DNA from: Arcuatula senhousia
Taxonomy: Eukaryota; Mollusca; Bivalvia; Mytilida; Mytilidae
DNA length: 64,000 nt
Assembly (NCBI GenBank): GCA_963971305.1
Contig: OZ020303.1
Location: 41,094,106 to 41,158,105, forward strand
Direction: 5' to 3'
Position numbers and translations under genes: made by a program. Positions 11,561 to 21,745 of the stretch are shown piece after piece. Each line of letters begins with the position of its first letter. Position 1 is the stretch's first letter. Below the pieces are notes generated by a model. It made no database searches. It was not told the DNA's origin and saw only the letters and a program-made list of their open reading frames with translations.

Positions 11561-12035
11561 AACAAAGCTTGATTTGTTGTTTTTATGTTTGTCATGGGTA
11601 AATATAAAAATGCCTCAACAGATTTCAATCAAATGAAATACATTTTGCAGTTGTTTAGAACAATAAAATTTAGGTCTATAGAAGATAAAGAGACTGATAT
11701 GGAACAATCGTTATGGGTCATTATGATTAATGCTACTCTACCCGTCCAATGCTCTGAAAAGTTCTTTATAATAATAGGCCGTAAGATATAGTTAAATATA
11801 CTCATGGGCATTGGAATGTTTGAAGTCCAAAAAAGCAGAGACAAAATCAGTCAACACCAGCCACACCAAAAACTCATGCAAAAAAAACTAGAAACTGCAA
11901 GCAGCATATTGTAAGTCGTTGTAAAATTGAAACACTATTCTATCAATATCAATAGAAGATTTACACATGAAAGCTTGTAAAAAATGATAACTTTTCAATT
12001 AACAAATCCAAGACATCCTTTTCAACACCATACAA
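11561..12035. other. Intergenic, nothing recognised
   Basis: Short overlapping frames on both strands between 11585 and 11844 have no domain similarity that I recognise and are probably chance. Confidence 0.4.
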
Positions 12036-13130
12036 CACGGCCAGGACCCTACGTCACACGCAAGGATACCGTTTCCAGATTTTACCGAGATTTCGGTCCG
12101 CCTCAAGGTAAGTTGACACTTGGTTCTACATGATAACATATATATACAGAAAAACTAACTAGTGCATTTAGTGGCACCAAACTCCAGCTACTTTATCGCT
12201 ATAGTCGGCCTCTTAAATGTGCTTTGTTCTATGCAAACACCTCTGTACAGTTCAAAAATCGAGCAAGGATACAGTTTGCATTTTATGCCGATTTTCATTA
12301 AGTTGTTGTATTTCCATAGTACAAAGATATTTGCAGTGTATATTTTGTTACAAACCAACCAGAATAAAAATGTATGAGCAAAGGTCCTCTTTTGCATGTA
12401 AACAAGGTCTTATGTAAATTACAAATGGCAAAGTCTTAAAATGATACCGTTCACACCCGATCAATTCACGGATACCGTTTGCATTGTCAATGCATAATTT
12501 TTAAAAGTATATATTAAACTCTTTATCCTGCACTTTATCGAACTTCTAATTCTCCTTAAATTAAAGGTTGAAATATCAATGTTACTTAAACAGAATTAAT
12601 TTTTCATCTCTCAAAATTAAAAATGTGCATATGTACCAAGTCCCCTACCTATTTTAGTGGGTGGTAAAGGGTTTTTTTCGTGCATCGTGTTGAGCAATTT
12701 TTATTTCCCGTTCAGCCGTACATGAAGGTTCATCGTGCATCGTGTTTCTCTATTTCATTTTTCGTTCATCGTGATTATCATTTTTTTATTGGCCGTTCAT
12801 CGTGATTGTCATTTTTTATTGGCCGTTCATCCGTGCACGCACCCCCCCCTTTACCACCCCCATTTTATAGCAAAGTTGCTTGAATTGGCTTCTTCTGGTC
12901 GAACTGCCAATATCAAAATTATATAAGATGTATTTGATAGTGTACGTGGCATAACTGAGCCCCCCTCAAATAACTATCAAGATTAATGGTTCGAATGGTT
13001 CGATCTTCGTTAGTTGTGAACATTTCATGAACCGATTTCCCGACCGACATCATTTGCAATAGTCTTCCATGGGAACAAAACATAGTTGCCCCGCGTATTG
13101 TGGGAACATTAATTTACCAACGATTCTCAA
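12036..13130 (+). repeat. Left arm of the fold-back element
   Basis: Pairs with 18010-19118 on the opposite strand. Shared landmarks are 'CTTTATCGCTATAGTCGGCC', 'GATACCGTTCACACCCGATC' and 'GTGTACGTGGCATAACTGA'. It is interrupted by a small TIR element at 12657-12861 that the right arm lacks. Confidence 0.8.
12657..12861. mobile_element. 205-bp TIR element (MITE) in the left arm
   Basis: GGGTGGTAAAGGG (12659-12671) faces CCCTTTACCACCC (12847-12859), and ATTTTA stands on both outer sides (12651-12656, 12862-12867). The right arm lacks this sequence at the matching place, which supports insertion. The interior has short tandem units of about 31 bp containing 'GGCCGTTCATCGTGATT' (about 12762-12833). 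Confidence 0.65.
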
Positions 13131-13254
13131 AACCTTTATATGGTTCAATACAGTAGACTCAATAGAGCCAGGCCGCTGGAATCGTTTGTTGAATTAAAAT
13201 GTTATGATCAGTTCAATTTCATATGGTACTACAAACATCACGTATAACATCTAA

Positions 13255-14137
13255 CATATCTTTTATTTCCAATCAGGAGCCCACTGGGAGCAAAGAGAGT
13301 TGTACATGTAGAGGAAAAGAACATAATTGATAGATTACACATAAAATACAATAGACAACATGGTGATACAGTCAATATACAATGTATAAGATGTTAATGT
13401 TGATCAATGTCCATATATTGAATACAATATATCATAAATAAAATATTAATTTAGTAAAAAATATCTTTATCCAGTATAAATCTGGCAGTGGCATTTAGTA
13501 TATCAGTGTCCTCATTACTAAGTAAAAATATCATTTTGGAAATGTTTGATAGACTAGAAAAATTGGGATACTTTTGGGCAATAAGGTTAAATAAAATATT
13601 TCTTTTTGTTTCAAATTTTGAACAAACACATAAAAAGTGTGTTTCGTCTTCAACTTCCCCAGAGGAACAGTTTGTACAAGTTCTCTCAGATCTAGGTGTA
13701 TTGGAGAAACGCCCTATTTCAATTTGTAGTCTATGGGCTGATATTCGAAATCTACAGATAGCTTTTCTTTGATCAGGGTTGTTTATTTTCAATAAAAAAT
13801 TTTCGAATCCAAAATGATCCTTGATTTTGAAATAAGTACATAGTTTTCCATCAAGTTTAGAAAGTCTATAATTATACCAATTGTCCAAAAGCTTTTCCCT
13901 TAGTATTTTTTCAAGCATCTTTTTAAATTTATAGCTACTGTGATTACTTGAGTCTGTATTTATACCAAAATAATTCAATAGCTTTGAAACAAAAGTATAC
14001 CAGGTAAATCTATTACTACTGTCAAAATTTTTACTACATAAATATGCATCTTTTAATAATGGAAAATCAGATGAGAGGTTTTCAAGTCTATACCAATAAT
14101 TAATGATTGATTTAATAATGTCAAAATATAAAGGAAA
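13255..14137 (-). pseudogene. LINE ORF2 3' part and 3' UTR (CR1/Jockey-like)
   Basis: Read on the minus strand, codons from 14137 to the stop at 13451-13453 encode the region after the reverse transcriptase domain of a LINE ORF2. A C-x2-C-x9-H-x4-C zinc-knuckle-like motif (CTNC at 13667-13678, then HFLCVC) follows a segment about I-E-x-G-R-F-S-N-T-P-R-S-E-R. This arrangement is typical of CR1/Jockey-type elements, whose ORF2 carries endonuclease and reverse transcriptase. The 3' UTR runs to about 13255, ending 'GATTGGAAATAAAA' on that strand. The upstream part is at 16594-17010 beyond the LTR element. The first 7 or so codons of the open frame starting at 14158 lie inside the LTR and are not LINE. 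Confidence 0.75.
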
Positions 14138-14917
14138 TGTCGTAGTGTAGATTTTCATAAAATGTTAAATTTCTATTTTTGCGTCTTTTCATATCATGTT
14201 AGGTATCAAAATATTTCATTTTTCATATAGAACTTTGATTTTATATTTTTACACGATTTTACTTTATTTTTATCAGCAACCGTCAAGTTTCATACATTTT
14301 TACTTTAATTGTTTGCATTATTTTTCACACATTTTCCTGTATTTTATAAGATTAAGATAAAGTCAAGAACGACAATAAAGTCAATTAGACAAACATGTCA
14401 AAACTAAGTAATTCCTATCAATTTTTAATCCGTCTTTTTATCTCTTTTGATCTTGTAATTTGTTAATCCGTCGCTAAGGCTTTTTAGTAAAAGGTGCTAA
14501 CATAAGTTTGAAAAAAAAGTTTTTATAAATCAGTTTTAGGAATGTAGGAGTTGGTGTCAGACGCCAAGATGTAGGCTCCGGGTTTACACCGCTCCGTGGG
14601 CGGTTTCGTTGATGTAAATATGTTTATTGTGTTTTTATACTATTTGCTGGACTTTAACAATAATAAAATATGTGAACGTTCATGTATCAAGGACTTTCAT
14701 TTCAAACAGTTTATAATTAGTTGCAATCCAGGACTTATTCTAACAGTTTATATGTTGCATTCAAGAACTTTTATTTCCAAAGTTACCAGTTTATGTATCC
14801 AGAATCTTATTTCTTCAGTTTGGTTTGACCTTCGTTTTATTCCGTACTTTCGCAACATGGACACTTATTCACATCTATCAAAAATTCTACAATATACACC
14901 AAAATCTCGTTACGATA
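14138..14917 (+). repeat. Left LTR (780 bp)
   Basis: No difference from 15814-16593 was seen by eye, and the two are equal in length. It contains AATAAA at 14662. A 118-codon frame starting at 14596 lies almost wholly in the LTR and is duplicated in the other one, so it is not counted as a gene. Confidence 0.85.
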
Positions 14918-14919
14918 AT

Positions 14920-14936
14920 TGGTGGAGAACCCGGGC
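14920..14936 (+). other. Putative primer-binding site
   Basis: TGGTGGAGAACCCGGGC begins two bases inside the left LTR. TGG at this place matches the CCA end of a tRNA; the specific tRNA is not identified. Confidence 0.55.
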
Positions 14937-15798
14937 AACGGACTATAAATAAGAACTATATTTTCTTTCAATTGTGTAGGAGCATGAAGTAAGACACTAA
15001 ACGATAGATTCCCACCCGTGTGCCCTATTGAGCTGATACAAATCAAGATAACGAAGAAAACGTGTTTTCGGATTTCCGTTTACCAATATGTGTGGACTTT
15101 CCACTGGAATTATTATGCTTACAAAGGACATTCCTTGGAGTGATGATTACTGGTATTCCAGAAGACTCACAAAGATAAACTATGTTTAGAACTTTTGAAG
15201 ATATGTGGACATTTCATTTCGCTTTTGATTAACTAATTTATTTTCAGATTAAGATATCTGCAGAGTTTCTTTTTCTGGTCGTTATAGTGCTAAAATTGGG
15301 GTTGACGAGCCACAATTTATTTATTTTTCTTAAATTAGTTTTTCAAGACCAGAATTCAAATTTTGTTTCTTTTTGATTATTTTTAAGACGAGTATTTTTA
15401 ACCATTTCACGCACCTCGTTTTGTGTTTTATGAGAATTTTTTTTATTCATAGATTTTTGGTCGCATATACCTAAAAAGGGTCGACTAGCTATCCGAAGCC
15501 GAGATAGGGCATGATAGCAGTAAAAACTTTTGTTTTATTCTATGTATATTAGGTCATTCTAATTGCAATAAGGCGTTTCTGTCCGTGTACGATCATATGT
15601 TAGATGTGCACCATATGGACCAAAGCCACGCATGAAGATTGATAATTCTATTTTTTTAACGCATAACTTGGTTATTTTTCGTGACATATATGGTTTTCAT
15701 TTGCAAAAATATTTTGTTTTTGAACAATTCGTCTTAAGCTAATTTTTTTCTATAATTTCATATTTTTTGATTTACAGCTTCGGGGTCCGAAGCTACTC
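14937..15798. other. Interior of the LTR element, no coding sequence seen
   Basis: About 860 bp without a frame resembling capsid, protease or polymerase. Autonomous replication is therefore excluded. Confidence 0.6.
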
Positions 15799-15812
15799 GG
15801 GCGAGGGAAGAG
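15799..15812 (+). other. Putative polypurine tract
   Basis: GGGCGAGGGAAGAG directly precedes the right LTR (one T intervenes). This is the expected plus-strand priming site. Confidence 0.65.
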
Positions 15813-15813
15813 T

Positions 15814-16593
15814 TGTCGTAGTGTAGATTTTCATAAAATGTTAAATTTCTATTTTTGCGTCTTTTCATATCATGTTAGGTATCAAAATATTTCATTTTTC
15901 ATATAGAACTTTGATTTTATATTTTTACACGATTTTACTTTATTTTTATCAGCAACCGTCAAGTTTCATACATTTTTACTTTAATTGTTTGCATTATTTT
16001 TCACACATTTTCCTGTATTTTATAAGATTAAGATAAAGTCAAGAACGACAATAAAGTCAATTAGACAAACATGTCAAAACTAAGTAATTCCTATCAATTT
16101 TTAATCCGTCTTTTTATCTCTTTTGATCTTGTAATTTGTTAATCCGTCGCTAAGGCTTTTTAGTAAAAGGTGCTAACATAAGTTTGAAAAAAAAGTTTTT
16201 ATAAATCAGTTTTAGGAATGTAGGAGTTGGTGTCAGACGCCAAGATGTAGGCTCCGGGTTTACACCGCTCCGTGGGCGGTTTCGTTGATGTAAATATGTT
16301 TATTGTGTTTTTATACTATTTGCTGGACTTTAACAATAATAAAATATGTGAACGTTCATGTATCAAGGACTTTCATTTCAAACAGTTTATAATTAGTTGC
16401 AATCCAGGACTTATTCTAACAGTTTATATGTTGCATTCAAGAACTTTTATTTCCAAAGTTACCAGTTTATGTATCCAGAATCTTATTTCTTCAGTTTGGT
16501 TTGACCTTCGTTTTATTCCGTACTTTCGCAACATGGACACTTATTCACATCTATCAAAAATTCTACAATATACACCAAAATCTCGTTACGATA
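15814..16593 (+). repeat. Right LTR (780 bp)
   Basis: Offset 1676 bp from the left LTR, with the same start (TGTCGTAG) and end (TACGATA). Apparent identity implies a recent insertion or gene conversion. Confidence 0.85.
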
Positions 16594-17010
16594 GAAACCT
16601 TCCAAGTTCAGATAATACAGCAAAATTCACACTTTTCTTATGAACTCCTAAAATACATTTACAAAATTTGAGATGTAATTTTTCACATGGCATGTTATTA
16701 AATATTTTATCTAAATCAAAAGACGTTCGCATTTTTGAGTTAGAAGCACAATAACTTCCCCAAACTTCTGAGTTATACAACAAGATAGGTTTCAAAGTAT
16801 GGTCAAAAATATGTACACATGTGCGAAGACTTGGACTTAAACTTAAAAAGTCACTTCTTAACTTATAATAAGCCTTTAATGATTTATTATAAAGTTCAGT
16901 CCTCATTTGATGAAATGACCCTGATGCTGTGAAATACACCCCTAAATATCTATAACATGTATATGAAATATCATAGATTGTATATGATATAAGAGGAAAC
17001 CTTTTCTATT
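16594..17010 (-). pseudogene. LINE ORF2 upstream fragment (end of reverse transcriptase/thumb)
   Basis: On the minus strand from about 17005, the frame reads through Y-R-Y-L-G-V-Y-F-T-A-S-G-S-F, then F-D-H-T-L-K-P-I-L-L-Y-N-S-E-V-W-G. These are conserved blocks at the end of LINE reverse transcriptase domains (YLGv.f...GsF and PILlYnsEvWG). It ends S-E-L-G-R-F at the LTR junction and continues at 14137. An in-frame stop near 17011 and loss of similarity mark the 5' truncation, which is usual for LINE insertions. The catalytic FxDD motif is missing, so the copy is dead. Confidence 0.75.
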
Positions 17011-17223
17011 CTTTAGTGTCTGTTTAGTTCAGGCTTGGAGGCGAAGTCTTTGTTGCAGGTTGAGCAAACATATTATGCTTAGTTCTTCAATGGTTAAGAT
17101 CGTTTGTATTCGTTAGCCCTACTGCATATACTTAGGGATATTGACATTGACATAGGGAGCGTTGTTTTATTACCTTCGGTTATGTGACATTTCTCCAGTT
17201 TACAATTAGTGGTGTAAGATTTT
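17011..17223. other. Sequence between LINE and SINE-like repeat
   Basis: Nothing recognisable. Probably part of the original loop of the fold-back element. Confidence 0.35.
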
Positions 17224-17706
17224 TAGGATGAATGAGTGAGCGTGTTTTACGCCCTTGTAAGGTCTTGTAACGCTATAAAGGTAATTTGGAGGCGATGAAC
17301 ATGAAATGGATGATAAAATGAACATGAAATGATGATAAGAAATGAAATATGTGGGTGGGGTGGGAAACAAAGGAACAGTAAATTTTGAAGACCATAGGAA
17401 AAGTGGAGAGGTGGAACGGGGAAAAAAAAAATAGCTTTTGTCATGTGGTGCACTACTGGGCGGTCCAAAAGGGTCTTTTACGTGCATGAAGCGTGACACT
17501 CTTCACACACGTTGATCCACTATGGTTTGCGGTCATGATCAGGTTTTCCGCATTATAGCCTGACGACCCCGGCATATATTTTGACAGGGCTGCCCCATTA
17601 AACAATCTGGAGTACAAATCCGAAGTCGCTATGTGGGCCTAACCCGATGTATACCGATGTCAGGTTTCTGTACGCTTTTTAGTGGACTTTAATTGACAAG
17701 CTTAAC
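17224..17706 (-). repeat. SINE-like dispersed repeat, copy 1
   Basis: Shares with 22645-23096 the phrases 'TTTTACGCCCTTG', 'GGCGATGAACATGAAA', 'GATAAAATGAACATGAAATG', 'GGGTGGGAAACAAAGGAA' and 'GACGACCCCGGCATA'. The copy at 20665-21113 is the same family in the opposite orientation. A 97-codon minus-strand frame here is not a gene. Confidence 0.65.
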
Positions 17707-18008
17707 GCTGCTTTGGGCCTATATATACCGGTACCCTTCCGGGCCCTGCACGGAAGGCAATATTTTTTGTCGGGCAAATCTAGCTTATCTAATCTAGTAA
17801 GTCAAACTGGTCCCGTTCAATAAAAATTTTAAGACTTTGGGACTGAAACTGACAACTGATATAATTCAGAACAGGTCTAGTATGATGCTCTTAACGCTAT
17901 CTCCCTGAAGCTTCAGGGGCAATTCCCTGGACCTACTGGGGGCTTTGAGCAGCCCCAGACCCCTGCCGAAATTATTCCTTCACTTCCTTTCAGTCCCAGC
18001 TATGCCCT
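17707..18008. other. Loop sequence with GC-rich repeat-like segment
   Basis: The segment around 17895-18005 ('CCCTGAAGCTTCAGGGGCAA', then 'CTACTGGGGGCTTTGAGCAG') looks like a piece of another interspersed repeat, but no second copy exists in the window. CCCTGAAGCTTCAGGG is a perfect 16-bp palindrome. Confidence 0.35.
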
Positions 18009-18009
18009 G

Positions 18010-19118
18010 TATTTCTAAGAATCGTTGGTAAATTAATGTTAAAAATACGCAGTCAGCAATATTTTGTTTCGTAGGTAGACTTTTGCATATAATGTCGGTT
18101 GGAAAATCGGTTCATTCATTTTTCACATCAAACGGATATCGAACCACGAACATTTTCAGTTGTTATGGTGTTCAGTTATGCCACGTACACTTTTAAGTGC
18201 ATCTCATATAGCAGTCCGATATAAATTTAAACAGGAACTTGGTACGCATGCACATTTTAAACTTTGAAAAATGAAAATAGATTATAAATATGTTTTAATA
18301 AGCTGCATTGGTATTTTAGCATTTTTATTTAAGGGGGGTTTGAAGTTCGATAAAGTGCAGGATAAAGAGTTTTATATATATTTTTTAAAAATATGCAGTA
18401 CAATGCAAACGGTATCCGTGAATTGATCGGGTGTGAACGGTATCATTTTAAGACTTTGCCATTTGTAATTTACACAAGACCTTGTTTACATTCAAAAGAG
18501 GACCTTTGCTCATACATTTTCATTCTGGTTGGTTTGCAACACAATATACACTGCAAATATTTTTGTACTATGGAAAAAACAACAGCTTAATAAAAATCGA
18601 CATAAAATGCAAACTGTATCCTTGCTCGATTTCTGAACTGTACAGAGGTATAGAAGAAAATGAGATGTGGAATAAGTGTACGCGACACAACCTACATTAT
18701 AAACGTATATTTTAAATATCCACAATGGAAAACAGCCAGCAGCCTTCAATGTGACCAGCGGTCGCTGCTCGCTGTTTTTCAATTGGCCCCTGGATTGAAA
18801 ATAAAATACATATGATTCAAGCCCAATCCCAAAGTGCATTGAAAGACCCTCTTCTTGACAAAAAACAATTAACAAAAATTCGACTAAATACAAACATAAG
18901 CTTTGATAAAGAGGTGTTTGCATAGAACAAAGCACATTTAAGAGGCCGACTATAGCGATAAAGTAGCTTTAGTTTGGTGCCACCAAATGCACTAGAAAGT
19001 TTTCCTGTATATATTTGTTATCATGTAGAACCAAGTGTCAACTTACCTTGAGGCGGACCGAAATCTCGGTAAAAACTGGAAACGGTATCCTTGCGTGTGA
19101 CGTAGGGTCCTGGCCGTG
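18010..19118 (-). repeat. Right arm of the fold-back element
   Basis: Inverted copy of 12036-13130, interrupted at 18650-18909 by an insertion that the left arm lacks. Aligned parts differ by scattered substitutions and small indels, so the arms are not recently made. Confidence 0.8.
18650..18909. mobile_element. 260-bp insertion with 6-bp target duplication in the right arm
   Basis: AGAGGT lies on both sides (18644-18649 and 18910-18915), while the left arm has one uninterrupted copy of that place. No inverted termini are seen. The interior phrase 'CAATGTGACCAGCGGTCGCTG', read on the opposite strand, resembles 20165-20200, so the piece belongs to a dispersed family. A SINE is possible but no tRNA-like head was recognised. 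Confidence 0.6.
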
Positions 19119-20394
19119 ACAAAGGGCAATAACAAATTCTAAAATCCAGTAAAGCAAATGTATTAGATTGATTAACTCTACTATTAGAAAATAATGAGAT
19201 GATTTCACTAGTACATCAAAAACCAAACTTCAATAACTCCTCAAAACGACATATCCTGTCCTTTCTTGAACACGGATATCATATGGAACATGCCACATTT
19301 ACAATAAATACCAATATTGCACAAGACTAAGCTGTCCATTCCAACATGTATGCAAACACTGTAGATTGCCACATCCAATTGCAAAGTGTCCGAAACTTCA
19401 GCCAAGCCATGACAAAAACCCAAAACAGGGACAATGCAAGTAATATACCAGTTTATTTTTATTTTCACACATAATTACAAAACAATTTTATTTTCATTAA
19501 ACATCTTCTATCGTTTCTCTGCCTTTAAATTGAGATATATTATTTTGATCAATGGTTTCTATCATAGAAAAAGATCGCTCATTTTACACAAATACTTCGT
19601 TGTTTTTTTTTTCTCCCGATTTTCAACATGAAAATGAGTTGCGCATTATAGATGAATGCGTATTATACACGGCAAAAATATTGTATTCAAACAAAGTACC
19701 CTGAGATTATATTGTTTAAGCAAATTTTAGGTAATTCCTGTTTTATTATGAAGGGATAGTTGCAAACTACACTTTTGAGGCAATGCAAATGACATTTATT
19801 TGATAAATAGAAGCTTTCAATAATTATGCTAAAGCTCATGGTCATAAAATACATGTTACCTTGATCTTTAACTCATTATGCTGTATAGGTTTCTTAAGGT
19901 ATGCATCATAGGGCAATTTTCAGGTTTTTTTCCTCATGCTACTAATACTTTCCATAGCTGTTGTTAAAAACATGAATATTATTACATGGAAACGTATTTC
20001 CACATATCAAATCTAGCACAGTCCACTCATGGTCTCCCATCCCTTCTTCTGAATATTTTGAGAAACATGTACATGTGTTTTTGGAATAAAATAATGTTTG
20101 CCAATCTTAGGATTGGTTTTGAATACTGAATGCTTTAATGTATCCTTTATCTAGGTCTAATTGCAAAACAGCAAGCAGTGGCCACCGGTCACATTGTAGG
20201 TTACTGGGTGATAAATTGCATGAGATTTTAAAATTGCTGCTGATTTATGGAGGACAAGTTGTGTACATCTCATTATCTTCTATAAAGTTTCAGGGTTAAC
20301 TTTATCATTTTCAATCTTCTGATTTTAAGCTCATCTCACTAAGTCAAGAGGCTTAATCATGTGAAACTCCAGGCGCTGGCGTCAGTGTGGCGTT
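19119..20394. other. Intergenic DNA with two small dispersed repeats
   Basis: The stretch at about 19565-19690 matches about 7240-7345 ('TTTTACACAAAT', 'TATACACGG.AAAA'). The stretch at about 20160-20205 matches the insertion at 18650-18909 in inverted orientation. No gene was found. Confidence 0.45.
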
Positions 20395-21745
20395 TGCATC
20401 CACCTTCAGAGAAATGGTGCCACATTTGGTACGGTAGGTCCACCTAGCAATGTTTAGCACATGCATACTTCGGATGCTGGCTGTAACCTATATTTACCGC
20501 ATGACTGACCACTTACAGAAGAAGGGTCAAAACCATTCCAATTTACCGACAAGTGTCACATCAACCATATATTGGTATGGTAGGTTAATTTAGTGATGCT
20601 TAGCACAATGCATTTTTGGGATGCTGTCTGTGACCTATATTTTCCACATGAGTGACTACTTACAGAAGTCCTGTGTGCATGGACTGGCGATTATGCTAAT
20701 AGCAGAGCAAAGGTTGTGGAATAATGGTCTTAGGATTATGACATTAGGTCACCGAGTGGCCAATTGGGCACTCTAGACGGCTGAATAGGATGGCCCTTGT
20801 CCGTGGGAGTTGTCAGGTCTATAATGAGAAACCCTGACTTCTGACCATAGAGGACCTGTGTAACTGTTGATGTTAAAGATCCCATTGTGGACCACAAAGT
20901 AGAGCGCCACATTTTTTGCCTTACCTATCTCTACCCATTTCCTGTGGTACTTTTAAATTTACTGTTATTTAACTGGTTTGCCACCTATACCCTATAAATT
21001 CTCGTGATTCATGTTCATTTTATTCTCCGACCTCCTTATCAAGTTCATTGCCTTGTTATAACCTATAAGCGTTGCAAGGGGGTAAAACATCAACTCACTC
21101 TCTTACTCACACCACTTACAAATAAAAATGTTTACTGACAAGTTACACATCAACCTAATTGGTATGTTAGGTGCACCTAAGGATGCTAAAAAATTACGAT
21201 GCATGCTTAAGATGCTGGCTGTCACCTTTTTTCTGCATGACAACTCAATTTGTTTATATACTGGGTAACGAAGTGAGCTTTGTAGTCAATAGATTACCTA
21301 TGTAAACATAGAAATTGCCCTAGGAATTACATGAAGCATCGTGTCTCCATGAAACAATTCACTTCTAAGGAAGCAGTTATAGCGCCTATATGTCAAATTA
21401 ATGGCCATGGGTCACTGTAAAAGAACTTATTGTTTCATTCACAGTCCTTACTCTGATTCCAATTTCAGAGTCTTCATGAAAATGTATGGGACTTTGAAAT
21501 TTAAGTGCTCGTCCATGCAGAAAAAGAAGGTCACAGCCAGCTTATGAACCATGCAAATTGCTAAGCATCCCTAGATGCACCTACCATACCAATTTAAGTT
21601 GATGTGGTACTTGCCTGTCAGCAGGAATGGACTTTAACCCTTCTCTTGTAAGTGGTCATCAATTCAAAACATATAGGTCACAGCCAACATTCGAAGCATG
21701 CATCGTACTAGACATCACTAGATGTTATATTAAATCATATTAATT
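20395..21745. repeat. Fold-back array of degenerate units of about 145 bp
   Basis: A unit containing 'CACATCAACC..ATTGGTATGGTAGGT', 'GATGCT.AGCAC', 'GGATGCTG.CTGTGACCTATATT' and 'ACTTACAGAAG' occurs in forward orientation near 20400-20520, 20550-20670 and 21140-21240. It recurs reversed near 21530-21600 and 21600-21745. A spacer of about 290 bp separates the arms. The SINE-like element at 20665-21113 interrupts the forward arm. Confidence 0.6.
20665..21113 (+). repeat. SINE-like dispersed repeat, copy 2 (opposite orientation)
   Basis: Inserted in a unit of the fold-back array, with ACTTACA at 20658-20664 and 21114-21120 as a likely target duplication. The far end reads 'CGTTGCAAGGGGGTAAAACAT', the complement of the start of copies 1 and 3. 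The near end ('GAGTGGCCAATTGGGCACTC') and 'TTAAAGATCCCATTGTGG' resemble tRNA-derived molluscan SINEs as I remember them; the A and B boxes are too degenerate to assert. Confidence 0.55.

Larger units (their letters stand above)
14138..16593. mobile_element. Short non-autonomous LTR retrotransposon
   Basis: Two direct 780-bp repeats bracket an 896-bp interior that has no gag or pol frame. The repeats begin TGTCGTA and end TACGATA. GAAA occurs immediately outside at 14134-14137 and 16594-16597. A primer-binding-like TGGTGGAGAACCCGGG starts at 14920, just inside the left LTR, and a purine tract (15799-15812) abuts the right LTR. These are the hallmarks of an LTR element that depends on another copy's proteins (TRIM/LARD type). 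It is inserted in the LINE, and the LINE frame resumes exactly when one GAAA copy is discounted. The strand is + by PBS/PPT order. Confidence 0.85.
12036..19118. mobile_element. 7.1-kb fold-back element with about 1.1-kb inverted arms
   Basis: Both ends read CACGGCCAGGACCCTACGTC inward and continue through 'ACACGCAAGGATACCGTTT' and 'AAATCTCGGT..ACC'-type matches. The arms pair over about 12036-13130 (left) and about 18010-19118 (right), ending near ATTAATTTACCAACGATTCT. ACAA flanks both sides (12032-12035 and 19119-19122), a possible 4-bp target duplication. The CAC...GTG ends and a 4-bp duplication would suit the Chapaev/CMC group, but no transposase is present, so this is only a suggestion. 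The loop holds a LINE, an LTR element and a SINE-like copy, all later arrivals; the original centre was probably about 1 kb or less. Confidence 0.7.

Noticed and set aside
12980..13010. GGTTCGAATGG as a tRNA T-arm
   Set aside because: No cloverleaf can be drawn around it; it belongs to the fold-back arm.
14596..16643. Two near-identical frames starting MGGFVDVNMF as duplicated genes
   Set aside because: They lie in the two LTRs; the duplication is that of the LTRs.
18510..18935. 141-codon minus-strand frame
   Set aside because: It spans the junction of the fold-back arm and the 260-bp insertion, so it is a chance open frame.
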